Origin: Xenorhabdus indica
GTDB taxonomy: Bacteria > Pseudomonadota > Gammaproteobacteria > Enterobacterales > Enterobacteriaceae
Assembly (NCBI RefSeq): GCF_014467235.1
Contig: NZ_NKHP01000002.1
Location: forward strand, 1 to 62,301
Direction: 5' to 3'
DNA length: 62,301 nt
A program made the position numbers and the translations under genes. The notes under the pieces were generated by a model. The model made no database searches. It was not told the origin of the DNA and worked only from the letters and a program-made list of their open reading frames with translations. This document shows positions 26,386-37,235 of the stretch, in pieces; positions within the stretch are counted from its first letter, which is position 1, and each line of letters begins with the position of its first letter.

Positions 26386-26495
26386 GATGCTATCCTCGTT
26401 TGTCGTTATCTTATTAGCCTACTGGTTGTTGATTATTGACTACGATATGGCACAGGGGATATCCCCTAATCTGTTGGGGATAAATGATTAGACGA

Positions 26496-27563
26496 TCACA
26501 TCAGCATAGCCCTTGCGGTTTTTTCTTCCGTGACCAACGAACTGATATAGCCTCCTTTTAATGCAGCAACAATAGCTTCGGCTTTTTCAATACCACCAGC
26601 GACACCAATCACGTTCGGAATGGTTTTCAGCTCAGACAAGGTGAGACCAATCAGTTCCTGATGAATGTCGATATCATCGACCAGTTCCCCTTCGGTATTG
26701 AAAAAGTGGCCGAGAATATCTCCCACCGCCCCTTTGCGTCCAAACATCAATTGTTCCCCATCACTGATATAACCGGAACGCATAATCGTTGCCTGTTGTC
26801 TCTGGTTGATTGCCCCAATACCGACTACTGCGATATCGGCGGCACAGGCGGTAAGTATCACATCCCGCACACTGCGTTCTTCGCGGAATGTTGTTGCGAC
26901 TTGTTGGGTTGATGCCCTGAGTGGAGCAGGAATAATACTGACAGGGCAATCTGCATCAAGCTGACCAATACCTGTCATATAAGGGCCAACGCCACCCGAT
27001 AGCGTCACTAGCTGGATCTGTTGGGAAGAAATAAAACCGCTCAGATGTTGCAAAGTACACATGGGGGCTTCACCAAAACCAATAGCCAAAAGTTGGCGAG
27101 GTTCAATCAGTGACATCAACAGATGAGCGGCCCCGGTGCCTGGCCGGGTATTCGGATTAATCCCTTCAAGGTCTGGCAAGACGCGTACTTTATTGAGGTT
27201 AAAGTGTTTTTTAAGGGTATCTTCCAGCTCCAGACATCCTTCATAGCGTGAGTTGATCTGAACATGGATCACACCGGATTTCCGCCCTTTTTCCAGCAAA
27301 CGGGAGACCTTAAGACGGCTCAGGCCAAGCAGTTCACCGATGTCCCCTTGTGTCAGACCATCGTGATAGTAAAACCAGGCAACACGTGCCAGTAGTTCTT
27401 CTTCACTCATGCTGTTTCCTGGATAGCTGTTTTCTGTATAGCTATTGCTTGCATAGTTATTACCTGCATAGCTATTACCCGAATTATTACCCGGATAATA
27501 AAACTCCCCGGATGACACGTCTTTCTCTGAAACTGATTTTTTCTTGTTTGATTTGTTCGTCAT
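26496..27563 (-). CDS. lsrR: Transcriptional repressor LsrR
   Basis: A SorC/DeoR-type repressor: winged helix-turn-helix ([20 protein letters not shown]) and a sugar-phosphate-binding domain ([21 protein letters not shown]). Phospho-AI-2 releases it from the lsr promoters. The frame from 27563 gives 355 residues, against 317 in E. coli. The extra N-terminus is basic-polar followed by pentapeptide repeats ([20 protein letters not shown]). A second start at 27410 ([10 protein letters not shown]) has a very good AGGAAACAGC ribosome site and gives 304 residues, so the extension may not be translated or two forms may be made. lsrR is divergent from lsrA. Confidence 0.95.
   Translation of the reverse strand: MTNKSNKKKSVSEKDVSSGEFYYPGNNSGNSYAGNNYASNSYTENSYPGNSMSEEELLARVAWFYYHDGLTQGDIGELLGLSRLKVSRLLEKGRKSGVIHVQINSRYEGCLELEDTLKKHFNLNKVRVLPDLEGINPNTRPGTGAAHLLMSLIEPRQLLAIGFGEAPMCTLQHLSGFISSQQIQLVTLSGGVGPYMTGIGQLDADCPVSIIPAPLRASTQQVATTFREERSVRDVILTACAADIAVVGIGAINQRQQATIMRSGYISDGEQLMFGRKGAVGDILGHFFNTEGELVDDIDIHQELIGLTLSELKTIPNVIGVAGGIEKAEAIVAALKGGYISSLVTEEKTARAMLM
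27411..27476 (-). repeat. lsrR: 15-bp tandem repeats in 5' part of lsrR
   Basis: About four imperfect 15-bp units encode N-(S/N)-Y-x-x pentapeptides (residues 30-51 of the long LsrR form). The last unit also forms the ribosome site of the internal ATG at 27410. Such arrays can change copy number by slippage. Confidence 0.75.
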
Positions 27564-27847
27564 AACAACTTCTTTAATCCCCTGGAAAAGAATTAAGCAT
27601 GAAAGCCTCTGGTGTACCAGAGGTATTCCGCGAAAAATTGAACATATTTTAATGAAGATCTAACTTTTTCACAAAATGTGATCGAAATATTGCAAAAAAT
27701 TCAGATTATGGATTAGAGTCATGAACAAAAGTTTTTTAAAAAAATAAATGTTCATATCGGTATTCAGGTTAAGTATCCGGGGTCACAAACGGAAAACAGC
27801 AATAAGGTACAGCAGCGAAAATCATATAAACACCCTGAGGTAGCGTG
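27564..27847. promoter_or_regulatory. lsrR-lsrA divergent control region
   Basis: The 284 bp between the divergent lsrR and lsrA genes. ATGAACA (27721-27727) and TGTTCAT (27749-27755) form an inverted pair, and TTGAACA recurs at 27638-27644; these are candidate LsrR operator half-sites. TCACAAAATGTGA at about 27669-27681 contains CRP-like half-sites, fitting the known catabolite control of lsr in enterics. An 18-bp hairpin (CCTCTGG...CCAGAGG) lies at 27606-27623 in the lsrR leader. Factor assignments are inferred. Confidence 0.55.
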
Positions 27848-29443
27848 ATGTCACAAAGCAATTCCGCTAGTAATTCATTGCAAAAGCATTCATTGCCAAT
27901 ACGCTCATCGCAAAAACATGCTGCCAATATGCCACCGCTTCTGGCTGTCCGGGGGATCAGTAAGCAATTTTCCGGTTTGGTGGTGTTGAAACAGGTTGAT
28001 TTCACTCTGATGTCGGGGCAAGTTCATGCTTTGTTGGGAGGAAATGGGGCAGGTAAATCGACGTTGATGAAAGTCATCGCAGGTCTTGAGCAGCCGGATG
28101 CCGGAACACTGATGTTGGAAGGAAATACCATTAACCCTTTGACACCTGCCAAAGCCCATCTGTTAGGTATTTATCTAGTACCACAGGAACCTTTGTTATT
28201 TCCCCACCTTTCTGTTCAGGAAAATATTCTGTTTTATCTGCCTAAGCATCAAGCCAGCAAAAGCCGGATGCAACAATTGTTGGTACAACTGAATTGTCGG
28301 TTAGATCTGAGTGCACCAGCCGGCAGTCTGGATGTGGCCGATCAACAGATGGTGGAAATCATGCGCGGTTTGATGCGAAATTCCCGCATTTTGATCCTTG
28401 ATGAACCGACGGCTTCTCTGACTCCCGCGGAAACAGAACGATTGTTTGAACGGGTACGGGAGTTGCAACAGCAACAAGTGGGGATCATCTTTATTTCCCA
28501 TAAATTACCTGAAATTCGCCAGCTTGCTGACTATGTCAGTGTTATGCGGGATGGTGGAATCGCACTCAGTGGGCCGACTGTGGATTTTTCAACTGAAACA
28601 ATTATTCAGGCAATTACACCAGAGGCAAGGGTTTCTGCATTAACAGATACACAGAAACTGTGGTTAGATGCTGCTAATTATTTATCCGATAGCAATATTC
28701 AGGCTCCGGTACTTGACGTGATTTCCCTGTGTGGCGAAGGTTTTCGTGATATCAGTCTGACTTTGAAGGCGGGAGAAATTGTTGGTTTGGCAGGTGTTGT
28801 TGGAGCAGGGCGTACAGAACTGGCAGAAGCGTTATACGGATTGCGGCCTGTTGTGAGTGGCGCGATCCGTTTGCGCCAACAGAGTCTCAATCCACTGGAT
28901 ACAGCAGCACGATTGCGATGTGGTCTGGTTTATCTGCCAGAAGATCGACAGGCATCGGGATTGTTCCTTGATGCTCCCCTGAGCTGGAATGTTTGTTCAC
29001 TGATCCATAACCAAAGCACGTTTTGGGTTCGTCCTGCTTATGATACCGCAGTGCTTGAGCGTTATCGCCGGGCGCTCAATATTCGTTACCGTCATGCCAG
29101 CCAACCTGCGCGTACCCTGTCAGGCGGGAATCAGCAAAAGATTCTGCTTGCCAAGTGCCTGGAAGCAAAGCCAGTCGTTTTGATTATTGATGAGCCGACA
29201 CGTGGTGTTGATGTCAGCTCACGCCATGAAATTTATCAACTGATACATCACATTGCCAGCCAGCAAGTGGCAGTTCTGCTGATTTCGTCTGATCTTGATG
29301 AGGTCGTACAGTTGGCGGATAGGGTATTGGTTATGCACCACGGAGAAATTTGTGGTCACCTTGATAAATCCAGCATGAGTGTGGATGCGATTATGCATCT
29401 TTCTTTTGGTGAACAGGAAAATGGCGAGAGGGCATCATGCTGA
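27848..29443 (+). CDS. lsrA: AI-2 ABC transporter ATP-binding protein LsrA
   Basis: About 531 residues with two ABC modules, as in sugar importers of the RbsA/XylG type. The first Walker A is GGNGAGKST, with Walker [15 protein letters not shown]; the second module has a degenerate Walker A ([10 protein letters not shown]), signature LSGGNQQK and Walker [12 protein letters not shown]. It powers AI-2 uptake with LsrC and LsrD. I prefer the ATG at 27848 over the overlapping GTG at 27845 because GAGG lies at a better distance. The stop overlaps lsrC by 7 nt. Confidence 0.96.
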   Translation: MSQSNSASNSLQKHSLPIRSSQKHAANMPPLLAVRGISKQFSGLVVLKQVDFTLMSGQVHALLGGNGAGKSTLMKVIAGLEQPDAGTLMLEGNTINPLTPAKAHLLGIYLVPQEPLLFPHLSVQENILFYLPKHQASKSRMQQLLVQLNCRLDLSAPAGSLDVADQQMVEIMRGLMRNSRILILDEPTASLTPAETERLFERVRELQQQQVGIIFISHKLPEIRQLADYVSVMRDGGIALSGPTVDFSTETIIQAITPEARVSALTDTQKLWLDAANYLSDSNIQAPVLDVISLCGEGFRDISLTLKAGEIVGLAGVVGAGRTELAEALYGLRPVVSGAIRLRQQSLNPLDTAARLRCGLVYLPEDRQASGLFLDAPLSWNVCSLIHNQSTFWVRPAYDTAVLERYRRALNIRYRHASQPARTLSGGNQQKILLAKCLEAKPVVLIIDEPTRGVDVSSRHEIYQLIHHIASQQVAVLLISSDLDEVVQLADRVLVMHHGEICGHLDKSSMSVDAIMHLSFGEQENGERASC

Positions 29444-30471
29444 AGTTTATCCAAAACTTTATTCAGAACAATCGTGAAGTCACTGCGCTGATTGCCATTT
29501 TAGGATTGTTTCTCCTATTAAGAAGTCTGGAGCACCATGCTTTCAATTTCCAGACCATCACGATGATTTTCTCTAATGCGCAAATCCTGATGTTATTGGC
29601 GATGGGGGCAACGCTGGTAATGCTCACCCGCAATATTGATGTCTCCGTTGGTTCAACAATGGGGTTGTGTGCTGTTGTATTGGGAATGTCACTCAATGCG
29701 GGTTTTCCATTATCGGTAGCCTGCCTGATAACACTATTGACCGGTGTGATGGCAGGCTTGGTAAATGGTGTGCTGGTGGTATGGCTGAAAATTCCGGCCA
29801 TTGTCGCGACGTTAGGTACGCTAGGTTTGTATCGTGGTTTGATGCTGCTGCTGACAGGCGGTAAATGGATTGAGGGGTTACCTGCGGATGTGAAAGCGCT
29901 CGCTAATCCAATCTTATTCGGCATTTCTCCCATTGGATGGTTGTTGATATTACTGGTTCTGACAATGACGTGGGTGTTGAGGATGACGGATTTTGGTCGT
30001 GGATTCTATGCCACGGGCGACAATCTGCAAGGTGCTCGTCAGCTTGGTGTACCTATTAGTCGTATCCGTATTACAGCTTTTGCCGCGAATGGCGTAATGG
30101 CAGCATTGGCAGGTATTGTATTTGTCGCCCAGATTGGTTTTATCCCAAATCAGACCGGGAACGGGTTGGAAATGAAAGCAATAGCTGCCTGTGTTTTGGG
30201 GGGAATTAGTTTGCTCGGTGGGATGGGAACGGTAACAGGAGCAATTTTCGGTGCTTATTTTCTGACGCAAATAGATAGCGTGCTGGTATTACTCAGACTG
30301 CCGGCATGGTGGAACGATTTTATTGCGGGTCTGGTTCTGCTGGCAGTGTTGGTATTTGATGGCAGATTGCGTAGTGCCGTTGCAAAGAACTTACGTCAGC
30401 AACGTTATGCCCGTTTCCTCAAGCCAGATAATGATTCTGTTAAAGATTCAGCAGCAGAAAACAGGAGGTAG
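29437..30471 (+). CDS. lsrC: AI-2 ABC transporter permease LsrC
   Basis: A 344-residue inner-membrane permease with about ten hydrophobic segments, including the conserved [16 protein letters not shown] stretch and [18 protein letters not shown]. With LsrD it forms the channel of the AI-2 importer. It overlaps the lsrA end by 7 nt. Its stop lies within the strong AGGAGG ribosome site of lsrD, so translation of the two is probably coupled. Confidence 0.95.
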   Translation: MLKFIQNFIQNNREVTALIAILGLFLLLRSLEHHAFNFQTITMIFSNAQILMLLAMGATLVMLTRNIDVSVGSTMGLCAVVLGMSLNAGFPLSVACLITLLTGVMAGLVNGVLVVWLKIPAIVATLGTLGLYRGLMLLLTGGKWIEGLPADVKALANPILFGISPIGWLLILLVLTMTWVLRMTDFGRGFYATGDNLQGARQLGVPISRIRITAFAANGVMAALAGIVFVAQIGFIPNQTGNGLEMKAIAACVLGGISLLGGMGTVTGAIFGAYFLTQIDSVLVLLRLPAWWNDFIAGLVLLAVLVFDGRLRSAVAKNLRQQRYARFLKPDNDSVKDSAAENRR

Positions 30472-30478
30472 TCATAAT

Positions 30479-31492
30479 ATGAATGCGCTTAAAAAGCATG
30501 GGCGACAACGTTATGGTTGGGAAACGGCTCTTGCTGTTCTGTTGGCTCTGGAAATCCTGTTATTTGGCATAGCAAATCCACGGATGCTGGATATTAATGT
30601 ATTGCTGTTCAGCACCAGCGATTTTATCTGTATTGGTATCGTCGCTTTACCGTTGACGATGATAATTGTCAGCGGTGGGATTGATATCTCGTTTGGGGCG
30701 ATTATCGGCTTATGTGCCATTGTATTGGGGATGATGAATCAGGCCGGGCTACCGATGGTTGTTGCTCTTCCTTTGACGCTGATTACAGGAGTGCTCTGTG
30801 GTTTGATCAATGCCGGGCTGATTTTCTACACCGGCGTTAATCCTCTGGTTATTACTCTTGGGACAATGTACCTGTTCGGTGGCAGTGCATTATTACTGTC
30901 CGGGTTATCGGGGGCGACAGGTTATGAAGGCATTGGCGGTTTTCCGGCTGCATTTACTGATTTCGCTAACCTGACATTGCTGGAACTGCCTGTACCGTTA
31001 GTTATCTTTACTGTTTGTGTCATCGGGCTCTGGCTGTTCATGCACCGTACTCACTATGGACGCAATGTCTTTCTGATTGGGCAAAATAGCCGCGCCGCCC
31101 GTTATGCTGCAATTCCTGTCAATAAAACCCTGTGCCTGTTGTATGCCCTAACGGGGTTAGCTTCTGCACTGGCTGCGATTGTTTTGGTGTCTTATTTCGG
31201 TTCAGCTCGCGCTGACTTGGGCAGCTCATTTCTGATGCCAGCTATCACTGCGGCGGTGTTGGGGGGAGCTAATATTTACGGCGGTTCTGGCTCTATCATT
31301 GGCACCGCATTAGCTGTCCTGTTGGTGGGTTATTTGCAGCAGGGGCTACAGATGGCGGGTATCCCAAACCAGATATCTAGCGCGTTATCTGGTGCTTTGC
31401 TGATTATGGCTGTGGTCGGACGCTCTGTTTCACTGCATCGCCATCAAATTCGTGATTGCTGGCAACGTTGGCGGGCTGCGGTTTTTCAGTGA
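30479..31492 (+). CDS. lsrD: AI-2 ABC transporter permease LsrD
   Basis: About 337 residues from the ATG at 30479 (MNALKKHGRQRYGWETAL), chosen because AGGAGGT lies 11 nt upstream; an open frame extends farther into lsrC but is not needed. It has the permease pattern IIVSGGIDISFGAIIGL and AVLGGANIYGGSGSIIGTA. It pairs with LsrC. Sequence length is close to the E. coli protein (330). Confidence 0.95.
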   Translation: MNALKKHGRQRYGWETALAVLLALEILLFGIANPRMLDINVLLFSTSDFICIGIVALPLTMIIVSGGIDISFGAIIGLCAIVLGMMNQAGLPMVVALPLTLITGVLCGLINAGLIFYTGVNPLVITLGTMYLFGGSALLLSGLSGATGYEGIGGFPAAFTDFANLTLLELPVPLVIFTVCVIGLWLFMHRTHYGRNVFLIGQNSRAARYAAIPVNKTLCLLYALTGLASALAAIVLVSYFGSARADLGSSFLMPAITAAVLGGANIYGGSGSIIGTALAVLLVGYLQQGLQMAGIPNQISSALSGALLIMAVVGRSVSLHRHQIRDCWQRWRAAVFQ

Positions 31493-31548
31493 GCTATTCT
31501 TGAATGATTCCTGAACTATTCCTGAAATAGAAAAGAGTGGAGACAGTC

Positions 31549-32586
31549 ATGAAAACATCGATAGTAAAAAAACTGGTTTTGGCGAGTGTGTTAAGTCTGG
31601 TATGTGTTTCCTGGGCACAAGCTGCTGACAAAATTGCATTTATTCCGAAGCTGGTTGGTGTCGGGTTCTTTACCAGTGGCGGACAAGGAGCACAGGCTGC
31701 GGGTAAAGACTTGGGGATTGCTGTTACTTACGATGGCCCGACTGAGCCAAGTGTGGCAGGGCAGGTACAGCTCATCAATAATTTTGTTAATCAGGGTTAC
31801 AACGCGATTGTGGTGTCGGCAGTATCACCGGATGGTTTATGTCCGGCACTGAAACGCGCCATGCAGCGTGGTGTGAAAGTGTTGACCTGGGATTCAGATA
31901 CTGCGCCAGAGTGCCGTTCTATCTATATCGATCAGGGAACGCCAAAACAACTGGGTGGGATATTGGTAGAAATGGCTGCCAATCAAGTGAAAAAAGATCA
32001 TGCAGTGAAAAAGGATAAAACAAAAGTAGCGTTTTTCTACTCCAGCCCCACAGTGACAGATCAAAACCAATGGGTGAAGGAAGCGAAAGCCAAGATTGCA
32101 GCGGAATATCCCGACTGGGACGTTGTGACTACCCAATTTGGCTATAACGATGCTGCCAAGTCTTTACAGACAGCGGAAGGTATTCTGAAAGCATGGCGTG
32201 ATTTGGATGTAATTATTGCTCCTGATGCCAATGCGCTGCCTGCGGCGGCACAGGCAGCGGAAAACCTGGAACGTAAGGATGTGGCGATTGTTGGATTCAG
32301 TACGCCGAATGTGATGCGCCCTTATGTAGAAAACGGCACCGTCAAACAGTTCGCCCTGTGGGATGTGGTGAAGCAGGGCAAGATAGCGGTTCATGTTGCC
32401 AATGAAATGCTGAAAAAAGGCAATTTGAATGTGGGGGATAAATTGGTTATTCCTGACATCGGCACACTTGAGGTTTCACCGAACAGCGTTCAGGGATACA
32501 GCTATGAAGCGAAAGGCAATGGCATTGTTGTAATGCCGGAGCGTGTGATTTTTACCAAAGAAAACATTAACCAATACGACTTCTGA
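31549..32586 (+). CDS. lsrB: AI-2-binding periplasmic protein LsrB
   Basis: A 345-residue solute-binding protein with a signal peptide (cleavage near SWAQA, about residue 25). The mature start [18 protein letters not shown] and the inner [18 protein letters not shown] belong to the LsrB type of the periplasmic sugar-binding family; it binds R-THMF, the boron-free AI-2 form. The ATG at 31549 follows GGAG. It lies between the permeases and lsrF, the usual order in enterics. Confidence 0.96.
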   Translation: MKTSIVKKLVLASVLSLVCVSWAQAADKIAFIPKLVGVGFFTSGGQGAQAAGKDLGIAVTYDGPTEPSVAGQVQLINNFVNQGYNAIVVSAVSPDGLCPALKRAMQRGVKVLTWDSDTAPECRSIYIDQGTPKQLGGILVEMAANQVKKDHAVKKDKTKVAFFYSSPTVTDQNQWVKEAKAKIAAEYPDWDVVTTQFGYNDAAKSLQTAEGILKAWRDLDVIIAPDANALPAAAQAAENLERKDVAIVGFSTPNVMRPYVENGTVKQFALWDVVKQGKIAVHVANEMLKKGNLNVGDKLVIPDIGTLEVSPNSVQGYSYEAKGNGIVVMPERVIFTKENINQYDF

Positions 32587-32630
32587 TTCATATCCGATAG
32601 ATTTCGCGTTGTAACCTTCCGGAGGGAGAA

Positions 32631-33515
32631 ATGGCAGATTTAGATGATATCAAAGATGGTAAAGATTTTGGCATTGATACACCGCAAAAGAATACATTGT
32701 TTGAACTGAAAGGCTGTGGCGCGTTGGATTGGGGAATGCAATCCCGCTTATCGCGGATTTTCAATCCCGCTACCAATAAAACGGTCATGTTGGCATTTGA
32801 TCACGGTTATTTTCAAGGGCCGACAACAGGGCTGGAACGTATTGATATTAATATCGCTCCACTGTTTGAACACACCGATGTGCTGATGTGTACACGCGGT
32901 ATTTTGCGTAGTCAGGTTCCGCCCGCGACAAATAAACCTGTAGTACTGCGCGCATCTGGTGCGAATTCCATTTTGACTGAACTGTCTAATGAAGCCGTTG
33001 CGGTAGCGATGGAAGATGCGCTGCGGCTGAATGTCTGTGCAGTCGCGGCGCAGGTTTATATCGGTTCAGAATATGAGCATCAGTCCATCAAAAACATTAT
33101 CAAGCTGGTGGATCAGGGAACGCGTTATGGGATGCCAACAATGGCGGTGACAGGTGTCGGTAAGGATATGGTTCGTGACCAACGTTATTTCTCTCTGGCA
33201 ACCCGAATTGCAGCGGAGATGGGCGCAAATATCATTAAAACCTATTATGTCGATACTGGTTTTGAGCGGATTGCCGCAGGTTGCCCTGTACCGATTGTTA
33301 TTGCGGGAGGTAAGAAACTGCCTGAGCTGGATGCGTTAATGATGTGCTATCAGGCGATTGATCAAGGCGCATCCGGTGTTGATATGGGGCGTAATATCTT
33401 CCAATCAGAAGCACCGGTAGCAATGTTGAAAGCCGTTCAGGCAGTTGTACATTGTAATGAGAAGCCTGCTCAGGCTTATGAATTGTTCCTGAGTGAAAAA
33501 GCGAAGGGAGAATAA
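32631..33515 (+). CDS. lsrF: 3-hydroxy-5-phosphonooxypentane-2,4-dione thiolase LsrF
   Basis: A 294-residue class I aldolase-like TIM-barrel enzyme. It shows [16 protein letters not shown], the central [11 protein letters not shown] segment and [17 protein letters not shown] near the end. It transfers the acetyl group of the LsrG product to CoA and completes breakdown of phospho-AI-2. A very strong GGAGGGAGAA ribosome site precedes the ATG. Length is near the E. coli value (291). Confidence 0.96.
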   Translation: MADLDDIKDGKDFGIDTPQKNTLFELKGCGALDWGMQSRLSRIFNPATNKTVMLAFDHGYFQGPTTGLERIDINIAPLFEHTDVLMCTRGILRSQVPPATNKPVVLRASGANSILTELSNEAVAVAMEDALRLNVCAVAAQVYIGSEYEHQSIKNIIKLVDQGTRYGMPTMAVTGVGKDMVRDQRYFSLATRIAAEMGANIIKTYYVDTGFERIAAGCPVPIVIAGGKKLPELDALMMCYQAIDQGASGVDMGRNIFQSEAPVAMLKAVQAVVHCNEKPAQAYELFLSEKAKGE

Positions 33516-33516
33516 T

Positions 33517-33816
33517 ATGCACGTCACATTAGTGGAGATTAATGTCAAAGCCGACAAGATCGACGAATTTATCCAGGTATTTCGCGATAATCACCTTGGC
33601 TCGGTGAAAGAGCCGGGTAATCTGCGGTTTGATGTATTACAAGATGAAAAAATCCCGACTCGTTTTTATATCTACGAAGCTTATACCGATGAAGCCGCAG
33701 TCGCAGCGCATAAGAAAACCCCGCATTACCTGCGTTGTGTTGAAAAACTGGAATCACTGATGAGTGAGCCACGGCAAAAAACCACGTTTATTGGTTTGAT
33801 GCCGGAAGGGAAGTAA
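33517..33816 (+). CDS. lsrG: Phospho-AI-2 isomerase LsrG
   Basis: A 99-residue ABM-type ferredoxin-like-fold enzyme starting [19 protein letters not shown], with [19 protein letters not shown] in the second half. It isomerises phospho-DPD ahead of LsrF. The ATG at 33517 follows AGGGAG; the upstream in-frame start lies inside lsrF and is not used. Last gene of lsrACDBFG. A weak hairpin (AACGCCC/GGGCGTT, 33844-33873) follows. Confidence 0.95.
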   Translation: MHVTLVEINVKADKIDEFIQVFRDNHLGSVKEPGNLRFDVLQDEKIPTRFYIYEAYTDEAAVAAHKKTPHYLRCVEKLESLMSEPRQKTTFIGLMPEGK

Positions 33817-34099
33817 GGAAAAGATAAATTATCAAGCAGGAATAACGCCCTTGAGCTGGTTATCGGGGGCGTTGCACTATCGATAATAAACCGAAATATT
33901 TTCCAGTTATATGTTTTTCATATTTTGGTTTTTCTTTATTTAATGGGTATTATTTTATTTAAAAATAAATATAGTTATCGGTAATAATATTGATATACGG
34001 AATTAATAATTTTTCAATTAAAATTAATATTTCTTTAGGCTGATTGATATTATCTATATTAAGGTAATTCTAACATCCGTTTATCAGGGGTTAATACTT

Positions 34100-34843
34100 A
34101 TGAAAGAAAAAAAACAAATTATGATTCTATTGGAGAGAGTTATGATAATTACATAGAAAACAGTGCATTGCGTATATTGGACGCTCGTTTTGTCTTAGAT
34201 GTGGTGGGTGATGTGAATGGGAAATCAATTCTGGATTTGGCTTGTGGATATGGTTATTTTAGCCGGAAATTATATAAGCGAGGGGCTTCAAAGGTTGTAG
34301 GGATAGATATTTCGGAAAAAATGATAGAACTTGCTAAGGCAAAGTTGAAACAATATGGTGATGGCCTGGAGTTTCATGTGCGAGATGTTGGTAAAATGGA
34401 ATCATTTGGCAAGTTTGATCTCGTCACTGCTATTTGGCTGTTTAACTATGCTGCATCGGTCGAAGAGCTGGAAACTATGTTTCAGACGGCTGCCCGACAT
34501 CTTAAGCCCTCTGGTAAATTAGTGGCATATATGACTTCACCTGATTATCGATTGGAAATAAGTAAGTAACTTTGATAGATATGGTATACATATCGTGAAT
34601 AAAGAATCATGGAAAGGCGGTTTTCGTTATCAGGCTGAATTTCTTAGCACACCCCCTAGTCCTTTCACATTCTATCAATGGAGTCGTGAAAGTTATGAAC
34701 AGGCTATTAAGAAAGCCGGATTCAGTAAATTCGAGTGGAAAGAAGCAAATCTTCTGGAGAGTGAAATTGAATCCCAGCCAGAAGGTTTTTGGGATATCTT
34801 TCAACATAATAACCTTAACACCGGTATCATTTGCTACTACTGA
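34100..34843 (+). pseudogene. SAM-dependent methyltransferase, two frameshifts
   Basis: Joined across frames, this is one class I methyltransferase of about 247 residues: NYDSIGESYDNYIENSALR, then SILDLACGYGYFSRKLYKRG (motif I), GIDISEKMIELA, and a C-terminal part with FYQWSRESYEQAIKKAGFS. The first break is in the A8 run at 34107-34114: one more A would join the ATG at 34100 to the main frame. The second is at about 34558-34570, where AGTA is present twice; removing one copy restores the frame. An AGGGG ribosome site precedes the first ATG. Both lesions are in simple repeats, so phase variation or recent decay are both possible. Substrate unknown. Confidence 0.8.
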
Positions 34844-34848
34844 TGATT

Positions 34849-35397
34849 TTATGTCTCTGTTTCTGTTGACGGGATTAATGAAAGCCACTTTGCAATAAAC
34901 TCTGCCACTTGCTCTGGTCGATTAATATCAAGCCGCGGCAATGAGGTAGCCAGCGGGATATCGCTGGCAATGGCAATCACATGGGGATCAATCAGTTCCT
35001 CAAAGGAATGATTCAATCCATGCCGATACAGCGCAATTTTGGAAATGGCTTCGTCCTTGAAACCCTCAACCAGAATTAAATCCAGAGAATCTGTATCAAA
35101 TCGGCTGGCAAGATAGTGCAGATCCAGTTCAGGTAATTCAGGCGTTTCTGCCATCAACGCCCAGCGCTGCTGGCTGGCAACTAATGTTTGTGCTGCACCC
35201 GCTTTACGCAGTTCGTAACTATCCTTACCCGGTTTATCGATATCCATATTATGGTGAGTGTGTTTGATCAATCCCACACGTATTTGTTGCTGACATAACA
35301 GAGGAATGACCTGTTTTAGCAGGGTTGTTTTACCGGTTCCACTGTAGGCGGTAATTCCCAGTAATGGCAGGTTAGGTGGGAAGGTACTTTGATTCAT
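34849..35397 (-). CDS. mobB: Molybdopterin-guanine dinucleotide biosynthesis adaptor MobB
   Basis: About 182 residues from the ATG at 35397 (MNQSTFPPN), chosen because GGGAG lies just upstream and the ATG overlaps the mobA stop as ATGA. A P-loop (AYSGTGKTTLL) lies near the N-terminus, followed by LIKHTHHNMDID and LVEGFKDE. MobB is a GTP-binding partner of MobA in converting molybdopterin to its guanine dinucleotide form. The C-terminal end lies 4 nt beyond the decayed methyltransferase gene. Confidence 0.94.
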   Translation of the reverse strand: MNQSTFPPNLPLLGITAYSGTGKTTLLKQVIPLLCQQQIRVGLIKHTHHNMDIDKPGKDSYELRKAGAAQTLVASQQRWALMAETPELPELDLHYLASRFDTDSLDLILVEGFKDEAISKIALYRHGLNHSFEELIDPHVIAIASDIPLATSLPRLDINRPEQVAEFIAKWLSLIPSTETET

Positions 35398-35996
35398 GCT
35401 GACTCCCGAAGACATTCCCAATGCTGGCATTGCCAGTGTTGGCACTCTTCTGGTGTATTCAAATTGGTGAAAGCGGTGGGATTCGGGATATAGACCGCCT
35501 TTGCTTTAATCATCTGCATAAAGAACATCAGCTTTCTGTCTCCCAACGCAAGATAGCTTTCTAATCTGGGTATCAGGCTGCGGTGCATCAGAGCCAATGT
35601 CGGATGGGCGCGTTCGCAATCATGTACATAAGCCGCCCATGAGTGTTGTTTATAGCGCCAAAGTTTTGCTACTACGTCATCAGGGAAATCCGGCACATCA
35701 CAAGGGACAAACATAACCCATTCATTAATCGCTTTCTTCAATACCGCTAGCATTCCTGCCAGTGGCCCAGAAAAATCAGTGATAATGTCCGGTATAATTG
35801 GGTAACCACTCTGCTGATAAACCGACTGATTACGGTTGGCATTAATTAACAGTTCATGAACTTGTGGCTGCAATTTTGTTGCTATGTGTTGGTATAATGG
35901 TATGCCACCAAATTGTAATAGTCCTTTATCATTTCCTCCCATACGAGTGGATAGCCCTCCAGCCAGAATTGCACCACTGATTTTTGGATACGTCAT
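35394..35996 (-). CDS. mobA: Molybdenum cofactor guanylyltransferase MobA
   Basis: About 200 residues from the ATG at 35996 (MTYPKISGAILAGG), preferred over the ATG at 36020 because AGGTGA lies 6 nt before it. It has the nucleotidyltransferase signature LAGGLSTRMGGNDKGLLQF, FVPCDVPDFP (metal site) and the late FTNLNTPEE. It links GMP to molybdopterin for bis-MGD enzymes. Its C-terminal tail contains a short QHWQCQHWEC repeat. Co-transcribed with mobB. Confidence 0.95.
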   Translation of the reverse strand: MTYPKISGAILAGGLSTRMGGNDKGLLQFGGIPLYQHIATKLQPQVHELLINANRNQSVYQQSGYPIIPDIITDFSGPLAGMLAVLKKAINEWVMFVPCDVPDFPDDVVAKLWRYKQHSWAAYVHDCERAHPTLALMHRSLIPRLESYLALGDRKLMFFMQMIKAKAVYIPNPTAFTNLNTPEECQHWQCQHWECLRESA

Positions 35997-36228
35997 TGAA
36001 ATCACCTGATACTTGGTCATGAAATATTTTATATTTGGTTATATAACCCTTGTAAATCAATATGTAACAATACATCACAGGAATTAGGGAGTATAACTCT
36101 TACTCTTGTTAACAGACCAATTTTTTCTCCTAATCATTCTTCTTGTTGTAAGAACTGTATAGAAGCTGGCTGAGGACTGTACACACAAGGTATGATAATT
36201 AAAGATTGATGAAAGAGAGAACTGAGTT

Positions 36229-37218
36229 GTGACAGAAACAATGGCTTTTAATTTCCAAAATATTACGCCGGACTTAATAATGGATGCTTTGATGCAGTCT
36301 GGTTTGTATGTTGATTCTGGCTTAACTGAATTGAATAGCTATGAGAACCGAGTTTATCAGTTTATGGATGAAAACCGTAAACGTTATGTCGTGAAATTTT
36401 ATCGTCCTCAACGCTGGAGCCAGCAGCAAATTCGGGAGGAACATGAGTTTGCACTGGCCTTGCAGCAAGCAGATTTACCGGTTGCTGCGCCAATGGTTAT
36501 TGATGGACAGACGGTATTGGAGCATGGCGGGTTCTTTTTTGCCATTTTTCCTAGCGTAGGTGGACGGCAGTATGAAGCTGATAATTTTGAACAGTTGGAA
36601 GATGTAGGGCGATTGTTGGGTAAAATACATCAAGTCGGTTACCAGAAAACATTTTCTGCCCGTCCAACTATCAGTCTCAATGAATATTTATACCAGCCAT
36701 ATCAATATTTGGCAGAATGCGATCTCATCCCCGACAGACGCAGAGCCGCTTTCCTTACTGCACTGGATGAATTGAACAAGGCTGTGGAAGCACAATGGAA
36801 TGTTGATTGGCAGGTATTGCGGCTGCATGGCGATTGTCATGCTGGTAATATCCTGTGGCGTGATGAGGCGTGGTTCGTCGATCTTGATGATGCCCGCAAT
36901 GGCCCGGCTATTCAGGACTTATGGATGTTACTTAATGGTTCACGGCAGGAAAGATGGATCCAATTGGATATCCTGCTTGAATCATATGGCCAATTTGCAG
37001 AGTTTGACTTGAAAACACTGGCGTTGATAGAGCCACTGCGGGCAATGCGGATGGTCTATTATCTGGCATGGGTTGCTCGTCGCTGGCAAGATCCGGCTTT
37101 TCCAAAAGCGTTTCCGTGGATGGCTGATGGTGACTTCTGGCATAAGCAGATAAATCTTTTTTCTGAACAAATCCAGTTGTTGCAGGAACCACCCTTACAG
37201 TTAACCCCGATGTATTAA
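36229..37218 (+). CDS. srkA: Stress response kinase SrkA (YihE)
   Basis: A 325-329 residue APH-like Ser/Thr kinase. LHGDCHAGNILW holds the catalytic Asp and WFVDLDDARNGP the metal-binding Asp; LNSYENRVYQF and VVKFYRP form the N-lobe. The start is GTG at 36229 or the ATG at 36241 (MAFNFQNITPD), the latter matching E. coli better. In E. coli srkA and dsbA form a Cpx-controlled operon; here the gap to dsbA is only 17 nt, so the operon is kept. Confidence 0.95.
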   Translation: MTETMAFNFQNITPDLIMDALMQSGLYVDSGLTELNSYENRVYQFMDENRKRYVVKFYRPQRWSQQQIREEHEFALALQQADLPVAAPMVIDGQTVLEHGGFFFAIFPSVGGRQYEADNFEQLEDVGRLLGKIHQVGYQKTFSARPTISLNEYLYQPYQYLAECDLIPDRRRAAFLTALDELNKAVEAQWNVDWQVLRLHGDCHAGNILWRDEAWFVDLDDARNGPAIQDLWMLLNGSRQERWIQLDILLESYGQFAEFDLKTLALIEPLRAMRMVYYLAWVARRWQDPAFPKAFPWMADGDFWHKQINLFSEQIQLLQEPPLQLTPMY

Positions 37219-37235
37219 TTTTTCTGGAGAACACG

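Noticed and set aside
27411..27476. CRISPR-like array
   Set aside because: The 15-bp units are contiguous without spacers and lie in a coding frame, so this is a minisatellite, not CRISPR. No CRISPR array or cas gene was found in the window.
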